Origin: JACDAN01 sp036554945
Lineage (GTDB): Bacteria; Actinomycetota; Thermoleophilia; Gaiellales; Gaiellaceae
NCBI GenBank assembly: GCA_036554945.1
Contig: DATBMH010000009.1
Span: 1-11,845 of the forward strand
DNA length: 11,845 nucleotides
Reading direction: 5' to 3'
Each line of letters opens with the position of its first letter. The stretch's first letter is position 1. Positions 1 through 7,013 of this stretch are shown piece by piece. The position numbers and the translations under genes are program-made. Under the pieces are notes generated by a model. That model had not been told where the DNA came from. It was given only the letters and a program-made list of their open reading frames with translations, and did no database searches.

Positions 1-711
1 CAGCTGCAGGCGTTCGGGGCCAAGTACACCGCCATCCCGGCGCCGCAGACGAACCGGACGCACTGCGTCGCGTGGAGCGACTGGGCCACGCAGCCGAAGG
101 TCGAGCTCAACCACGGGATCCGCTTCGACACGAACTACTACCACTACCCCGACTTCTGGATCGGCGCCCTGCCCGGCTTCATGACCGGCTCCGGGATGGT
201 CATGCGCTTCGCCGACACCGACGGCACCGCGATCGACACGTGGCAGGCGCACACTCACATGGACGACGAGGCAAACCAGCAGTACCCGGCGACGAGCAAC
301 GCCCTGCTCGACGGCGCGCTCGGGGTGAACGGCTTTTACGGCTACTTCACCGCGAACATGCACACGGACTTCAACCCGTGGCCCCAGTCGGACGCGATCG
401 TCAACTCGGCGCTCACGCGCGGCGTTCCGGTCGTCAGCGCGAAGCAGGCGCTCGACTTCATCGACGGGAGGGACCGCTCGACGCTGACGTCCTTCACGTG
501 GGCCGGGAACGTCCTGGGCTTCACGCTCCGGCCGGGGACCGGCTCCCGCGGCCTGCGCGCGATGCTGCCCCGCAGCACGGCCACCGCGAACCTCTCGTCG
601 ATCACGCTCGATGGCTCTCCGGTCGCCTTCACGACCCAGACGATCAAGGGCGTGGAGTACGCCGTCTTCGAGGCCCAGAACGGCCGCTACAGCGCCACTT
701 ATGGCCCCTAG
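1..711 (+). CDS. C-terminal part of a large, probably secreted multidomain protein (5' end outside the window)
   Basis: Frame 1 is open from the first base to a TAG at 709-711, giving 236 visible residues. The window cuts the gene, so the ATG at 181 is internal. The N-terminal part contains NRTHCVAWSDW, a DTNYYHYPDFW stretch, GFMTGSGM and QAHTHMDDE. This is followed by a short beta-rich tail ending in GVEYAVFEAQNGRYSATYGP. From memory this resembles the C-terminal end of very large actinobacterial exported proteins that carry Ig-like or DUF4082-type modules before a polysaccharide-deacetylase-like fold. The conserved His, Asp and Trp residues suit a carbohydrate-binding or carbohydrate-processing fold, but I cannot name a substrate. 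No signal peptide is visible because the N-terminus is missing. The last codons lie inside a perfect inverted repeat, and a repeat element follows, which isolates this gene from the operon downstream. Confidence is high that it is coding and low for function. Confidence 0.75.
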   Translation, partial: QLQAFGAKYTAIPAPQTNRTHCVAWSDWATQPKVELNHGIRFDTNYYHYPDFWIGALPGFMTGSGMVMRFADTDGTAIDTWQAHTHMDDEANQQYPATSNALLDGALGVNGFYGYFTANMHTDFNPWPQSDAIVNSALTRGVPVVSAKQALDFIDGRDRSTLTSFTWAGNVLGFTLRPGTGSRGLRAMLPRSTATANLSSITLDGSPVAFTTQTIKGVEYAVFEAQNGRYSATYGP

Positions 712-720
712 CGGGGCCAT
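701..720 (+). terminator. Perfect hairpin spanning the stop codon of the first gene
   Basis: ATGGCCCC (701-708) and GGGGCCAT (713-720) form a perfect 8-bp stem around a TAGC loop that contains the TAG stop. No T-run follows, so it is not a textbook intrinsic terminator. It may end or stabilise the transcript of the upstream gene. Confidence 0.45.
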
Positions 721-722
721 CT

Positions 723-860
723 TCGCCGAAAGTCTCACGACTTTCAGCGACCCTGTGAAGCCGGGCGCCGCTGCGCGGCGCGCGGCGGCGACTGTTCTCG
801 GTGAGACCTTCACCCAGCGCCGTTTCGAGCGGAACGGGTCAAGCCCGTTCCGCGGCTCGA
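723..860 (+). repeat. Three-hairpin interspersed repeat, copy A
   Basis: First hairpin: GAAAGTC (728-734), TCAC loop, GACTTTC (739-745), extended by TCGC/GCGA on the outside. Then GCGACC and a TGTGAAGCCGGGCG block. Second hairpin: CGCCGC (766-771), TGC loop, GCGGCG (775-780). A variable spacer follows. Third hairpin: GCGGAACGGG (829-838), TCAAG loop, CCCGTTCCGC (844-853). The same order of parts recurs at 11131-11268 (minus strand) and 11578-11703 (plus strand). I see no convincing coding frame. Together with 861-965 it fills the gap between the first gene and the eight-gene operon. Confidence 0.8.
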
Positions 861-909
861 CCTAGCCGTCCGGATAGGCCCTCCGCAGGGGTCGGGTTTC
901 CCATTTCTG

Positions 910-940
910 GCCTAGGAAAGCGGGTTTTCCCCACCTAGGC
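910..940. promoter_or_regulatory. Inverted repeat GCCTAGG / CCTAGGC upstream of the operon
   Basis: Perfect 7-bp arms at 910-916 and 934-940 are separated by 17 nt containing a GGGTTTTCCCC run. The arm centres lie about 24 bp apart, just over two helical turns, and 26 nt before the first start codon, which would suit a dimeric regulator. TAGGCT (936-941) fits a loose TANNNT -10 box, but I found no good -35. This is a candidate operator or promoter only. Confidence 0.35.
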
Positions 941-946
941 TCAAGC

Positions 947-953
947 AAGGAGG
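947..953 (+). promoter_or_regulatory. Shine-Dalgarno AAGGAGG before the sugar transferase
   Basis: A near-perfect AAGGAGG lies 12 nt before the GTG at 966. A second purine-rich stretch, GAGGGGG (957-963), lies 8 nt before the in-frame ATG at 972. The two SD and start pairs leave the exact start undecided. The ATG at 955 opens only six codons. Confidence 0.6.
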
Positions 954-965
954 AATGAGGGGGAC

Positions 966-2480
966 GTGGGTATGAACGCGGCTGCGGAAGCGGTCCCGAG
1001 CGCCGTCGGCGCCCGGACGCTCGAGCTGCTCGAGAGGCGCCGGACGTCGCCGTTCAAGCGGCGCGGCCGGCTCACCCGGGCGGCGCTGCTGCTCGCCGAC
1101 CTCGTCGGCCTGACGCTCGCGTTCGTCATCACCGAGCTCTCGATCGGGGACGTCGGACCGAACGACACGGTCAGCGTCGGGACCGAGACGGTCCTCTTCC
1201 TCCTGAGCCTCCCGCTCTGGGCCGTCGTGGCGAAGCTCTACCGCCTCTACGACCACGACGACGAGCGCACCGACCACACGACCCTCGAGGACCTCGTCGG
1301 CGTCTTCCACCTCGTCACCGTCGGGACCTGGTTGGTCGTCGGCGGCGGCTGGCTGCTCGGTCTCGCCGACCCGAAGGTCGGCAAGCTGCTCACCTTCTGG
1401 GCCCTCGCGATCGTCCTCGTCACCGGCGCGCGCGGCGTCGCCCGGGCGATCTGCCGGCGGCACCTCTCGTTCCTCCAGAACACGGTCATCGTCGGCGCCG
1501 GGGACATCGGCCAGCTCGTCGCCCGGAAGTTCAAGCAGCACGAGGAGTACGGGATCCACCTGGTCGGCTTCGTGGATGCGAACCCGCGCGCGATGCGCCC
1601 CGACCTCGACGACGTCCCGGTCCTCGGCCCGGTCGAGCAGCTGCCGGAGCTCGTGGACCAGCTCGACGTCGAGCGCGTCGTCGTCGCCTTCTCCAACGAC
1701 TCGCCGGCCGAGACGGCGGCGATCGTCCGGTCGGTGCGCGACCGCGACGTCCAGGTCGAGATCGTCCCGCGGCTGTACGAGCTCGTCGGCCCGCACGTGA
1801 AGGTGCACTCGGTCGAGAGCCTGCCGCTCGTCGCCCTGCCGACCGTGAAGCGCTTCCCGTTCTCACGGACGCTCAAGCGGGTGGGCGACGTCGTCGGCGC
1901 CTCGGCCCTGCTGGTCCTGACGGCGCCGTTCTTCGCCTACGCGGCGTGGCGGATCCGGCGCGAGTCGCCCGGACCGGCCCTCTTCCGGCAGACGCGCCTC
2001 GGCAAGGGCATGCGCCCGTTCACCGTCCTCAAGTTCCGCACGATGCACGTCGACACCGACGACTCGGCGCACCGCGAGTTCATCAAGCAGACGATGAGCG
2101 CCTCGGCTGCGCCGGCCGAGAACGGCCTCTACAAGCTCGAGCGCGACGACGCGATCTTCCCGTTCGGCCGCTTCCTGCGCCGGACGAGCCTCGACGAGCT
2201 GCCGAACCTGATCAACGTCCTCCGCGGGGAGATGTCGCTCGTCGGGCCGCGGCCGTGCCTCGAGTACGAGGTCGAGCACTTCGCGCCGCACCACTTCGAG
2301 CGGTTCGCCGTCCAGCAGGGGATCACAGGGCTCTGGCAGGTCACGGCCCGCGCGCACGCCACGTTCGGCGAGGCGCTCGACATGGACGTGGCCTATGCGC
2401 GGAACTGGTCGCTCGGCCTCGACCTCTGGCTCCTCCTCAGGACGCCCATGCACGTCCTCCGCAGAAAGGGGACGCGCTGA
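966..2480 (+). CDS. Polyprenyl-phosphate sugar-phosphate transferase (exopolysaccharide-initiation type)
   Basis: This 504-residue protein of the WcaJ/CpsE-like class is expected to move a sugar-1-phosphate from a nucleotide sugar onto undecaprenyl phosphate at the inner membrane. Four hydrophobic segments lie near residues 39-58, 73-92, 113-132 and 141-157. A Rossmann-like CoA_binding_3 region begins with VIVGAGDIG at about 172. The catalytic Bac_transf domain begins at KRVGDVVG (about 305) with a membrane segment, then SPGPALF (about 335), LKFRTM (about 355) and LDELPNLINVLRGEMSLVGP (about 408). The length is normal for the family. The start is GTG 966 or the ATG at 972. Its TGA overlaps the next ATG by one base (TGATG), so it heads the operon that carries the lasso machinery. 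The sugar cannot be told from the sequence. Family assignment is secure. A role in modifying a peptide is only inference. Confidence 0.93.
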   Translation: MGMNAAAEAVPSAVGARTLELLERRRTSPFKRRGRLTRAALLLADLVGLTLAFVITELSIGDVGPNDTVSVGTETVLFLLSLPLWAVVAKLYRLYDHDDERTDHTTLEDLVGVFHLVTVGTWLVVGGGWLLGLADPKVGKLLTFWALAIVLVTGARGVARAICRRHLSFLQNTVIVGAGDIGQLVARKFKQHEEYGIHLVGFVDANPRAMRPDLDDVPVLGPVEQLPELVDQLDVERVVVAFSNDSPAETAAIVRSVRDRDVQVEIVPRLYELVGPHVKVHSVESLPLVALPTVKRFPFSRTLKRVGDVVGASALLVLTAPFFAYAAWRIRRESPGPALFRQTRLGKGMRPFTVLKFRTMHVDTDDSAHREFIKQTMSASAAPAENGLYKLERDDAIFPFGRFLRRTSLDELPNLINVLRGEMSLVGPRPCLEYEVEHFAPHHFERFAVQQGITGLWQVTARAHATFGEALDMDVAYARNWSLGLDLWLLLRTPMHVLRRKGTR

Positions 2481-3502
2481 TGGTCGGCGTCGCCGTCGTC
2501 GGCCTCGGCTACTGGGGCCCGAACCTCGTCCGCAACCTCCACGAGGTCGAGGGCGCGAACCCGGCGCTCGTCTGCGACCTCCGGCAGGAGGCGCTCGAGG
2601 CGATCCACCGGCGCTACCCGGCCGTGCGCACGACGATGCGGTTCGAGGACGTCCTCGCCGACCCGGAGATCCATGCGATCGCGATCGCGACGCCGGTCTC
2701 GAGCCACTTCGAGCTCGCGGCGCGCGCGCTCGAGCGCGGCAAGCACGTCTTCGTCGAGAAGCCGCTGACGGCGTCCTCCGACGAGGCGCTCGAGCTGATC
2801 GAGCTGGCCGAGGAGAACGGGCTCGTGCTCATGCCCGGCCACACGTTCCTCTACAGCCCGCCCGTCAACCGGATCCGCTCGATGATCGCGAGCGGCGAGC
2901 TGGGCGAGATCTACTTCATCTCCACGAGCCGCGTGAACCTCGGGCTCCACCAGTCCGACGTCAGCGTCGCGTGGGACCTCGGGCCGCACGATTTCTCGAT
3001 CCTCCGGTACTGGCTCGACGAGACGCCCACGCACGCGAGCGCGCTGAGCCGCGGCTGCGTGATCCCGGACATCCCCGACGTCGCGTTCATCGACCTCGAG
3101 TTCCCATCGGGCACCGTCGCCCACGTCGAGCTCTCCTGGCTGGCGCCGAGCAAGCTCCGCCGGACGACGATCGTCGGCTCCGAGAAGATGATCGTCTACG
3201 ACGACACGTCGAACGAGCCGGTGCGCGTCTTCGACTCCGGCGTGATGCTGCGCGACCCGGAGACGTTCGGCGAGTACAAGCTGACGTACCGCACCGGGGA
3301 CATCGTCTCCCCGCAGATCGAGGTCGCCGAGCCGCTCAAGCTCGAGCTCCAGGACTTCGTCTCCGCGATCGAGACCGGCTCCACGCCGCGCTCCTCGAGC
3401 GCGCTCGGGCTCGAGGTCGTGCGGATGATCGAGGCGGTCGACACCTCGCTCGAGCAGAACGGCGCCAAGGTCGACGTCGGAGCCGAGCGGAGCCTCGCGT
3501 GA
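2480..3502 (+). CDS. Gfo/Idh/MocA-family NAD(P)-dependent sugar dehydrogenase
   Basis: The protein has 340 residues, the usual family length. The N-terminal Rossmann fold opens with VAVVGLGYWGPN (GxGxxG at residues 8-13). It carries the signature EKP at 93-95 (VEKPLTA) and the C-terminal-domain motif WDLGPHDFS (165-173), whose His170 matches the usual catalytic region. Family members oxidise or reduce sugar hydroxyls. WbpB/WlbA-like members act on the 3-position of UDP-HexNAcA in surface-glycan pathways, and the neighbouring sugar transferase makes a nucleotide sugar the likely substrate. The start is ATG 2480, overlapping the previous stop by one base. The end overlaps the next GTG by four bases. 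No aminotransferase or acetyltransferase follows here, so the sugar pathway is either incomplete or completed elsewhere. The exact reaction is unknown. Confidence 0.9.
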   Translation: MVGVAVVGLGYWGPNLVRNLHEVEGANPALVCDLRQEALEAIHRRYPAVRTTMRFEDVLADPEIHAIAIATPVSSHFELAARALERGKHVFVEKPLTASSDEALELIELAEENGLVLMPGHTFLYSPPVNRIRSMIASGELGEIYFISTSRVNLGLHQSDVSVAWDLGPHDFSILRYWLDETPTHASALSRGCVIPDIPDVAFIDLEFPSGTVAHVELSWLAPSKLRRTTIVGSEKMIVYDDTSNEPVRVFDSGVMLRDPETFGEYKLTYRTGDIVSPQIEVAEPLKLELQDFVSAIETGSTPRSSSALGLEVVRMIEAVDTSLEQNGAKVDVGAERSLA

Positions 3503-4503
3503 TCGAGGCCGCGGCGCGCAGGAGCCGGCACGGCCCGGCGCTGCGCCTCGTGCCTCCGAGCGGCATCGACGCAGAGGACCTCGTCCGCCGCTTCCGGCGC
3601 ACGCTGGCCCTCGACGGCGTCTCGCTGACGGTCTCCCCCGGGGAGATCCACGCGCTTCTGGGGCCGAACGGGGCCGGGAAGACGACGCTCGTCCGGATTC
3701 TCTCCGGCGTGATCGCGCCGACGAGCGGGTCGGTCCGCGTCGCGGGCGCGAACGCGAGCGCCAACTCGCGTGAGCTGCGCGCGCTGATCGGCATCGTCCC
3801 GTCCGGGGACCGGAGCTTCTACCTGCGCATCTCGGGGCTCGAGAACCTCGTGTTCTTCGGCCGGATGCACGGTCTGGGGAGGCGAGCTGCCACGCACCGG
3901 GCCAACGCGGTGCTCGAGCATGTCGGTCTGGCGGACGCCGCGCGGCAGCGTGTCGGCGAGTACTCGCACGGGATGCAGAAGCGGCTCTCGGTCGCCCGCG
4001 CATTCCTCACCGAGCCGCGGGTGCTGCTCGTGGACGAGGCGACGCACGACCTCGACCCGGAGGGGACGCGGCGGGTCCAGGAGCTGATCGCCGAGGCCGC
4101 CGGACGCGGCGCGGCCGTCCTCTGGGCGACGCAGCGGCTGGACGAGATCCGGGGCTTCGCCCGGACCGTGACCCTGCTCGACAGGGGCCGCGTGCGGTTC
4201 CAGGGGTCGGTCCCTCGGCTGCTGGAGCACTCGGAGCCGCGCCGGTTCGTCGTCCGGCTGCGGAACGCCAGACCGGGCGGGATCGAGCTCCACGACGCCC
4301 AGCGGGCGCTCGGCCACATGGCGCGGATCACGCCGCCGATCGAGCCCGGCTCCGAGCACCACGTGATCGCCCTCACCGAGGGCTCCGTCCTGGGCGACGC
4401 GGTCGCGGCGCTCGCCGGCGCCCACATCCAGGTGCTCGCCTGTCGGCAGGAGCGCTCGGAGATCGAGGAGGCCTTCCTGGCGTTGACGGAGGCCGATCGA
4501 TGA
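3499..4503 (+). CDS. ABC transporter ATP-binding protein (DrrA-like)
   Basis: The 334-residue nucleotide-binding subunit would be cytosolic and pair with the permease encoded next. Walker A is GPNGAGKTT (55-63), the signature region is YSHGMQKRLSVA (155-166), and Walker B is VLLVDE (175-180). The H-loop position has Gln212 (WATQRLDEI) instead of His, as I recall for DrrA-type exporters with TTQYL. The Q-loop region reads IVPSGDRSFYLRIS, without the usual Gln. About 90 residues follow the core, typical of ABC-2 exporters. The GTG start at 3499 overlaps the previous TGA by four bases. GTG 3550 is an in-frame alternative that would remove a low-complexity N-terminus. In context the likely cargo is the mature lasso peptide or a glycolipid made by the same operon. 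Substrate is inferred only. Confidence 0.92.
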   Translation: MIEAAARRSRHGPALRLVPPSGIDAEDLVRRFRRTLALDGVSLTVSPGEIHALLGPNGAGKTTLVRILSGVIAPTSGSVRVAGANASANSRELRALIGIVPSGDRSFYLRISGLENLVFFGRMHGLGRRAATHRANAVLEHVGLADAARQRVGEYSHGMQKRLSVARAFLTEPRVLLVDEATHDLDPEGTRRVQELIAEAAGRGAAVLWATQRLDEIRGFARTVTLLDRGRVRFQGSVPRLLEHSEPRRFVVRLRNARPGGIELHDAQRALGHMARITPPIEPGSEHHVIALTEGSVLGDAVAALAGAHIQVLACRQERSEIEEAFLALTEADR

Positions 4504-5324
4504 CGACCGTCGCCGCCGAGCTGATGAAGGTGCCTGCGTTCGTCCGGCGCGACTTCCTGACCGCCTGGAGCTACCGGATGGCCTTCGTGACCGACCTCGT
4601 CGGGCTCGTCGGCCAGGCGCTCGTCTTCTACTTCGTGAGCCAGCTGATCGAGCCCAGCGCGCTGCCGACCTACCAGGGCACCGAGGTCACGTACCTCGAG
4701 TTCGCGACCGTCGGCCTGTTGCTCGGCGGCCTGATCCACTTCGGCACGCAGAACGTCGCCTCCGCCGTTCGCGGGGAGCAGCTGATGGGGACGCTCGAGT
4801 CGCTGCTCGTCACGCCCACGGCGCCGTACACCGTGCAGCTCGGGTCGGTGGCCTTCGTGTTCCTCTACATCCCTCTGCGGATCCTCCTGCTCGTCGGCAT
4901 GCTGGCGTTCGCCTTCGGCCTGGACTTCCAGTCGTCGGGCGTCCTGCCGGCGCTCGCGCTACTCGTCGTCTTCATGCCGTTCGTGTGGGGCCTCGGCGTC
5001 GCCAGCGCGGCTGTGATCCTCACCTTCAAGCGCGGCGGCGGCCTCGTCGGCATCGCAACGCTGGGGCTCGCCTTCGTCTCCGGGCTCTACTTCCCGATCG
5101 ACCTGCTCCCGCAGTGGCTCACGACGATCGCGGAGCAGAACCCGATCGCGCTCGCGGTCGACGGGATGCGCGAGGCGCTCCTCGGCGGCGCCGGCTGGGC
5201 CGAGGTCGCGCCGACGATGGCGCTGCTCGCACCGCTCGCGCTCGGCACGCTCTTCGCCGGGCTGCTCGCCTTCGAGCTCGCGTTGGCACGCGAGCGCCGC
5301 CTCGGAACCGTGGGGCTCTACTGA
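4500..5324 (+). CDS. ABC-2 type permease
   Basis: The protein has 274 residues with about six hydrophobic segments, as expected for an ABC-2 membrane subunit. The segments include those near AFVTDLVGLVGQALVFYFV, LEFATVGLLLGGLIHFG, FVFLYIPLRILLLVGMLAFA, ALALLVVFMPFVWGLGVAS, GIATLGLAFVSGLYFPIDLL and the C-terminal LLAPLALGTLFAGLLAFEL. The FP-IDLLPQWL segment before the last membrane span is typical of the family. The ATG overlaps the ATPase stop by four bases (ATGA), and its own stop overlaps the next ATG by one base. It should form a homodimer with two copies of the preceding ATPase. This two-gene exporter stands where many lasso clusters have a single fused McjD-like protein. Cargo is not deducible from the sequence. 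Confidence 0.92.
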   Translation: MTTVAAELMKVPAFVRRDFLTAWSYRMAFVTDLVGLVGQALVFYFVSQLIEPSALPTYQGTEVTYLEFATVGLLLGGLIHFGTQNVASAVRGEQLMGTLESLLVTPTAPYTVQLGSVAFVFLYIPLRILLLVGMLAFAFGLDFQSSGVLPALALLVVFMPFVWGLGVASAAVILTFKRGGGLVGIATLGLAFVSGLYFPIDLLPQWLTTIAEQNPIALAVDGMREALLGGAGWAEVAPTMALLAPLALGTLFAGLLAFELALARERRLGTVGLY

Positions 5325-6397
5325 TGGCCTCCTGGGCGCACAACGAGCCTCGCCGGCCGGGCCCCGTGCGTCCGGCGGCCCCGACCGGGCTCTGGGAGTC
5401 GGTCGACGCGCTGATCGACCGCGCGACGCGGGTCGGGGACCTGCGGTTCCACCGCCTGCACCTCCTGGCGGCCGAACGGTTCCGCGAGACCGGGAAGCTC
5501 GTGCCGCGCGACCTCCGCGAGGCCGAGCGCCAGGCCGCGATCTTCACGCTCGTCGCGCCGATCGTTCTCCAGAAGGCCCGCGAGGCCTACGACCGGACGA
5601 TGGTGCTGATGAAGGGCCCGGAGATCGCCTGCAAGTACCCGGACCCGATGCGGCGCCCGTTCGGCGACCTCGATCTGCTCGTCCCCGACGCCGCGGAGGC
5701 GCAGCGCGCGCTGCTCGCGGCCGGCTTCGTGCCCGCGGGCTCGCCGGAGCGCTACCGGGACCTCCACCACGTCCAGCCGCTGCAGTGGCCGGGCAACCCG
5801 CTCAACGTCGAGCTCCACGACCGGCCGAAGTGGATCGAGGGGCTGCCCGCGCCGAGTCGCGCGCAGCTGCTCGCCGGCGCGGTCGTCGGCTCCACCGGAG
5901 TCCCGGGGATCCTGGCGCTTCCGCCCGAGCTGCACGCGATGGCGATCGCGGCCCACTCCTGGGCGCACGCCCCGCTCGGGCGCCTCGGCCACCTGGTCGA
6001 CCTCGCGGCTGTCACCGAGGGGCTCGACCGTGCCGAGCTCGAGCGGACGGCGGGCGAGCTGGACATGCGCAAGGCCTGGCGGACGACGATCGGGGTGACC
6101 GACGCCCTGTTCGCCGACGGCCCGCGCCCTCGCGCCCTGCGGCTCTGGGCCAGGAGCCTGGAGGCCGCGCGGGAGCGGACCGTGCTCGAATCGCACCTCG
6201 GACGGTGGCTGCCGCCGTGGTTCGCGCTGTCGCCCGGCAAGGCTCTGCGTGCGAACGCGTTCACGCTCTCCCGCGAGCTCGGCCGCCTCGGCGACGAGCC
6301 TTGGACGCAGAAGCTCCGGCGCACCGCACGCGCATTCCGGCACGCGACACGCCGCCTGTCCGATCACCAGCGAACACTGGGGGAGGAGGGACGATGA
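5324..6397 (+). CDS. Nucleotidyltransferase-fold protein (NTP_transf_5 type)
   Basis: The protein has 357 residues. The core motif runs from MKG (96-98) through KYPDPMRRPFGDLDLLVP, with the acidic pair D115/D117 (GDLDLLV) expected to bind metal in the polymerase-beta fold. This matches the uncharacterised nucleotidyltransferase family I know as PF14907. Such genes occur in some lasso clusters, for example pseudomycoidin psmN. A conserved LHDRPKWIEGLP region and an HSWAHAPLGRLGHLVDLAAV segment follow, and the Arg-rich C-terminus probably binds nothing specific. The start is ATG 5324, overlapping the permease stop (TGATG). Its stop lies inside the start of the PqqD-like gene. A plausible role is nucleotidyl transfer to a precursor, phosphorylated product or partner protein. 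No activity can be assigned from the sequence, and a sugar-pathway role is also possible. Confidence 0.85.
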   Translation: MASWAHNEPRRPGPVRPAAPTGLWESVDALIDRATRVGDLRFHRLHLLAAERFRETGKLVPRDLREAERQAAIFTLVAPIVLQKAREAYDRTMVLMKGPEIACKYPDPMRRPFGDLDLLVPDAAEAQRALLAAGFVPAGSPERYRDLHHVQPLQWPGNPLNVELHDRPKWIEGLPAPSRAQLLAGAVVGSTGVPGILALPPELHAMAIAAHSWAHAPLGRLGHLVDLAAVTEGLDRAELERTAGELDMRKAWRTTIGVTDALFADGPRPRALRLWARSLEAARERTVLESHLGRWLPPWFALSPGKALRANAFTLSRELGRLGDEPWTQKLRRTARAFRHATRRLSDHQRTLGEEGR

Positions 6398-6657
6398 TGC
6401 TCAAGCTCCGCGACGACCGTCTCCGCTGGCGCGAGATCGACGATGACGTCGTGGCCGTGGACGTCGACCGCTCGGCCTACCTGAGCACGAACGGCAGCGG
6501 CGCGCTGCTCTGGCTCGAGCTCGCCGAGGGGACGACGCGCGACCAGCTCGTCGAGCGGCTGGCGCAGGCCTACCTGATCGACAACGAGCGGGCCGCGGCC
6601 GACGTGGACAGCTTCCTGTCCGAGCTGAACGGCCAGGGCCTGCTGGAGGAGGAGTGA
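6394..6657 (+). CDS. PqqD-like leader-recognition protein (lasso peptide B1)
   Basis: The 87-residue protein has the PqqD/RRE fold signature. Beta strands cover LRWREIDDDVVAVDVDRSAYLSTN, and helices cover GALLWLELAEGTTRDQLVERLAQAY and the DVDSFLSELNGQGLLEE tail. In lasso systems this stand-alone domain binds the precursor leader, recognising the YxxP element, and delivers it to the B2 peptidase. The start is ATG 6394, with ATG 6397 directly following. GGGAGGAGGG at 6381-6390 is a very good Shine-Dalgarno, the strongest one inside the operon. The gene overlaps its upstream and downstream neighbours by four bases each. Assignment rests on fold-like pattern plus position before a clear B2 gene. 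Confidence 0.92.
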   Translation: MMLKLRDDRLRWREIDDDVVAVDVDRSAYLSTNGSGALLWLELAEGTTRDQLVERLAQAYLIDNERAAADVDSFLSELNGQGLLEEE

Positions 6658-7013
6658 AGCACGCGCTCGACCCTGCATCGCTGCGTGGGGCTCTCTGGGC
6701 CGCCGGCGCGCTGCGGAAGACGCGCCGCGCGCTCCGGAAGGGCCGCTTCACCGACGTCGAGGTCTCCTCGCCGCCCACGCTTCCTCCGAGAGCCGGCCGC
6801 GGGGTCAGAGCCGTCCTGCGCCGCTCGGACCCGACCTGCCTCGAGCGGGCGCTGGTGCTGCAGGCCTGGGAGACGGCGCAGGGAGGGCCACGGGACGTCG
6901 TGATCGGCGTCCGCGGCTCCGGTGACGCGCTCGCCGCGCACGCGTGGCTCGAGGGCGAGCGGAACGGGGACCTGGGACAGTACGAGGAACTGATGCGGGT
7001 GCCGCCCCGTTGA
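6654..7013 (+). CDS. Lasso peptide leader peptidase B2 (transglutaminase-like)
   Basis: The 119-residue protein has the Transglut_core3 pattern of stand-alone B2 enzymes. Catalytic Cys62 lies in DPTCLERALVLQAW, the VVIGVRG strand follows, His96 lies in AHAWLEGE, and Asp106 in NGDLGQYEEL is the likely third residue. The basic N-terminal helix (ALRKTRRALRKGRF) is common in the family. It should cut the leader off the precursor encoded at 9058-9219, helped by the preceding B1 protein. The start is GTG 6654, overlapping the B1 stop as GTGA, and the stop overlaps the next TTG. Length is normal for a split-B system. Confidence 0.93.
   Translation: MKHALDPASLRGALWAAGALRKTRRALRKGRFTDVEVSSPPTLPPRAGRGVRAVLRRSDPTCLERALVLQAWETAQGGPRDVVIGVRGSGDALAAHAWLEGERNGDLGQYEELMRVPPR

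Noticed and set aside
72..865. Alternative plus-strand frames over the first gene and repeat copy A
   Set aside because: Frame 1 has normal amino-acid composition and recognisable aromatic-rich motifs. The others are Arg-rich and run into the repeat.
2393..4003. Long minus-strand open frame of 536 codons opposite the dehydrogenase and ABC ATPase
   Set aside because: It is a shadow of two clear plus-strand genes in GC-rich DNA. Its product is Arg-rich low complexity with no recognisable motif.
4123..4137. Loss of the ABC ATPase switch histidine as a sign of an inactive protein
   Set aside because: Gln at this position is familiar from DrrA-type exporters, and Walker A, Walker B and the signature serine are intact.
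6944..7009. GTG 6944 as the start of the cyclase
   Set aside because: It would add 22 residues inside the B2 gene with no family similarity. TTG 7010 matches the 4-nt overlap pattern of the operon.
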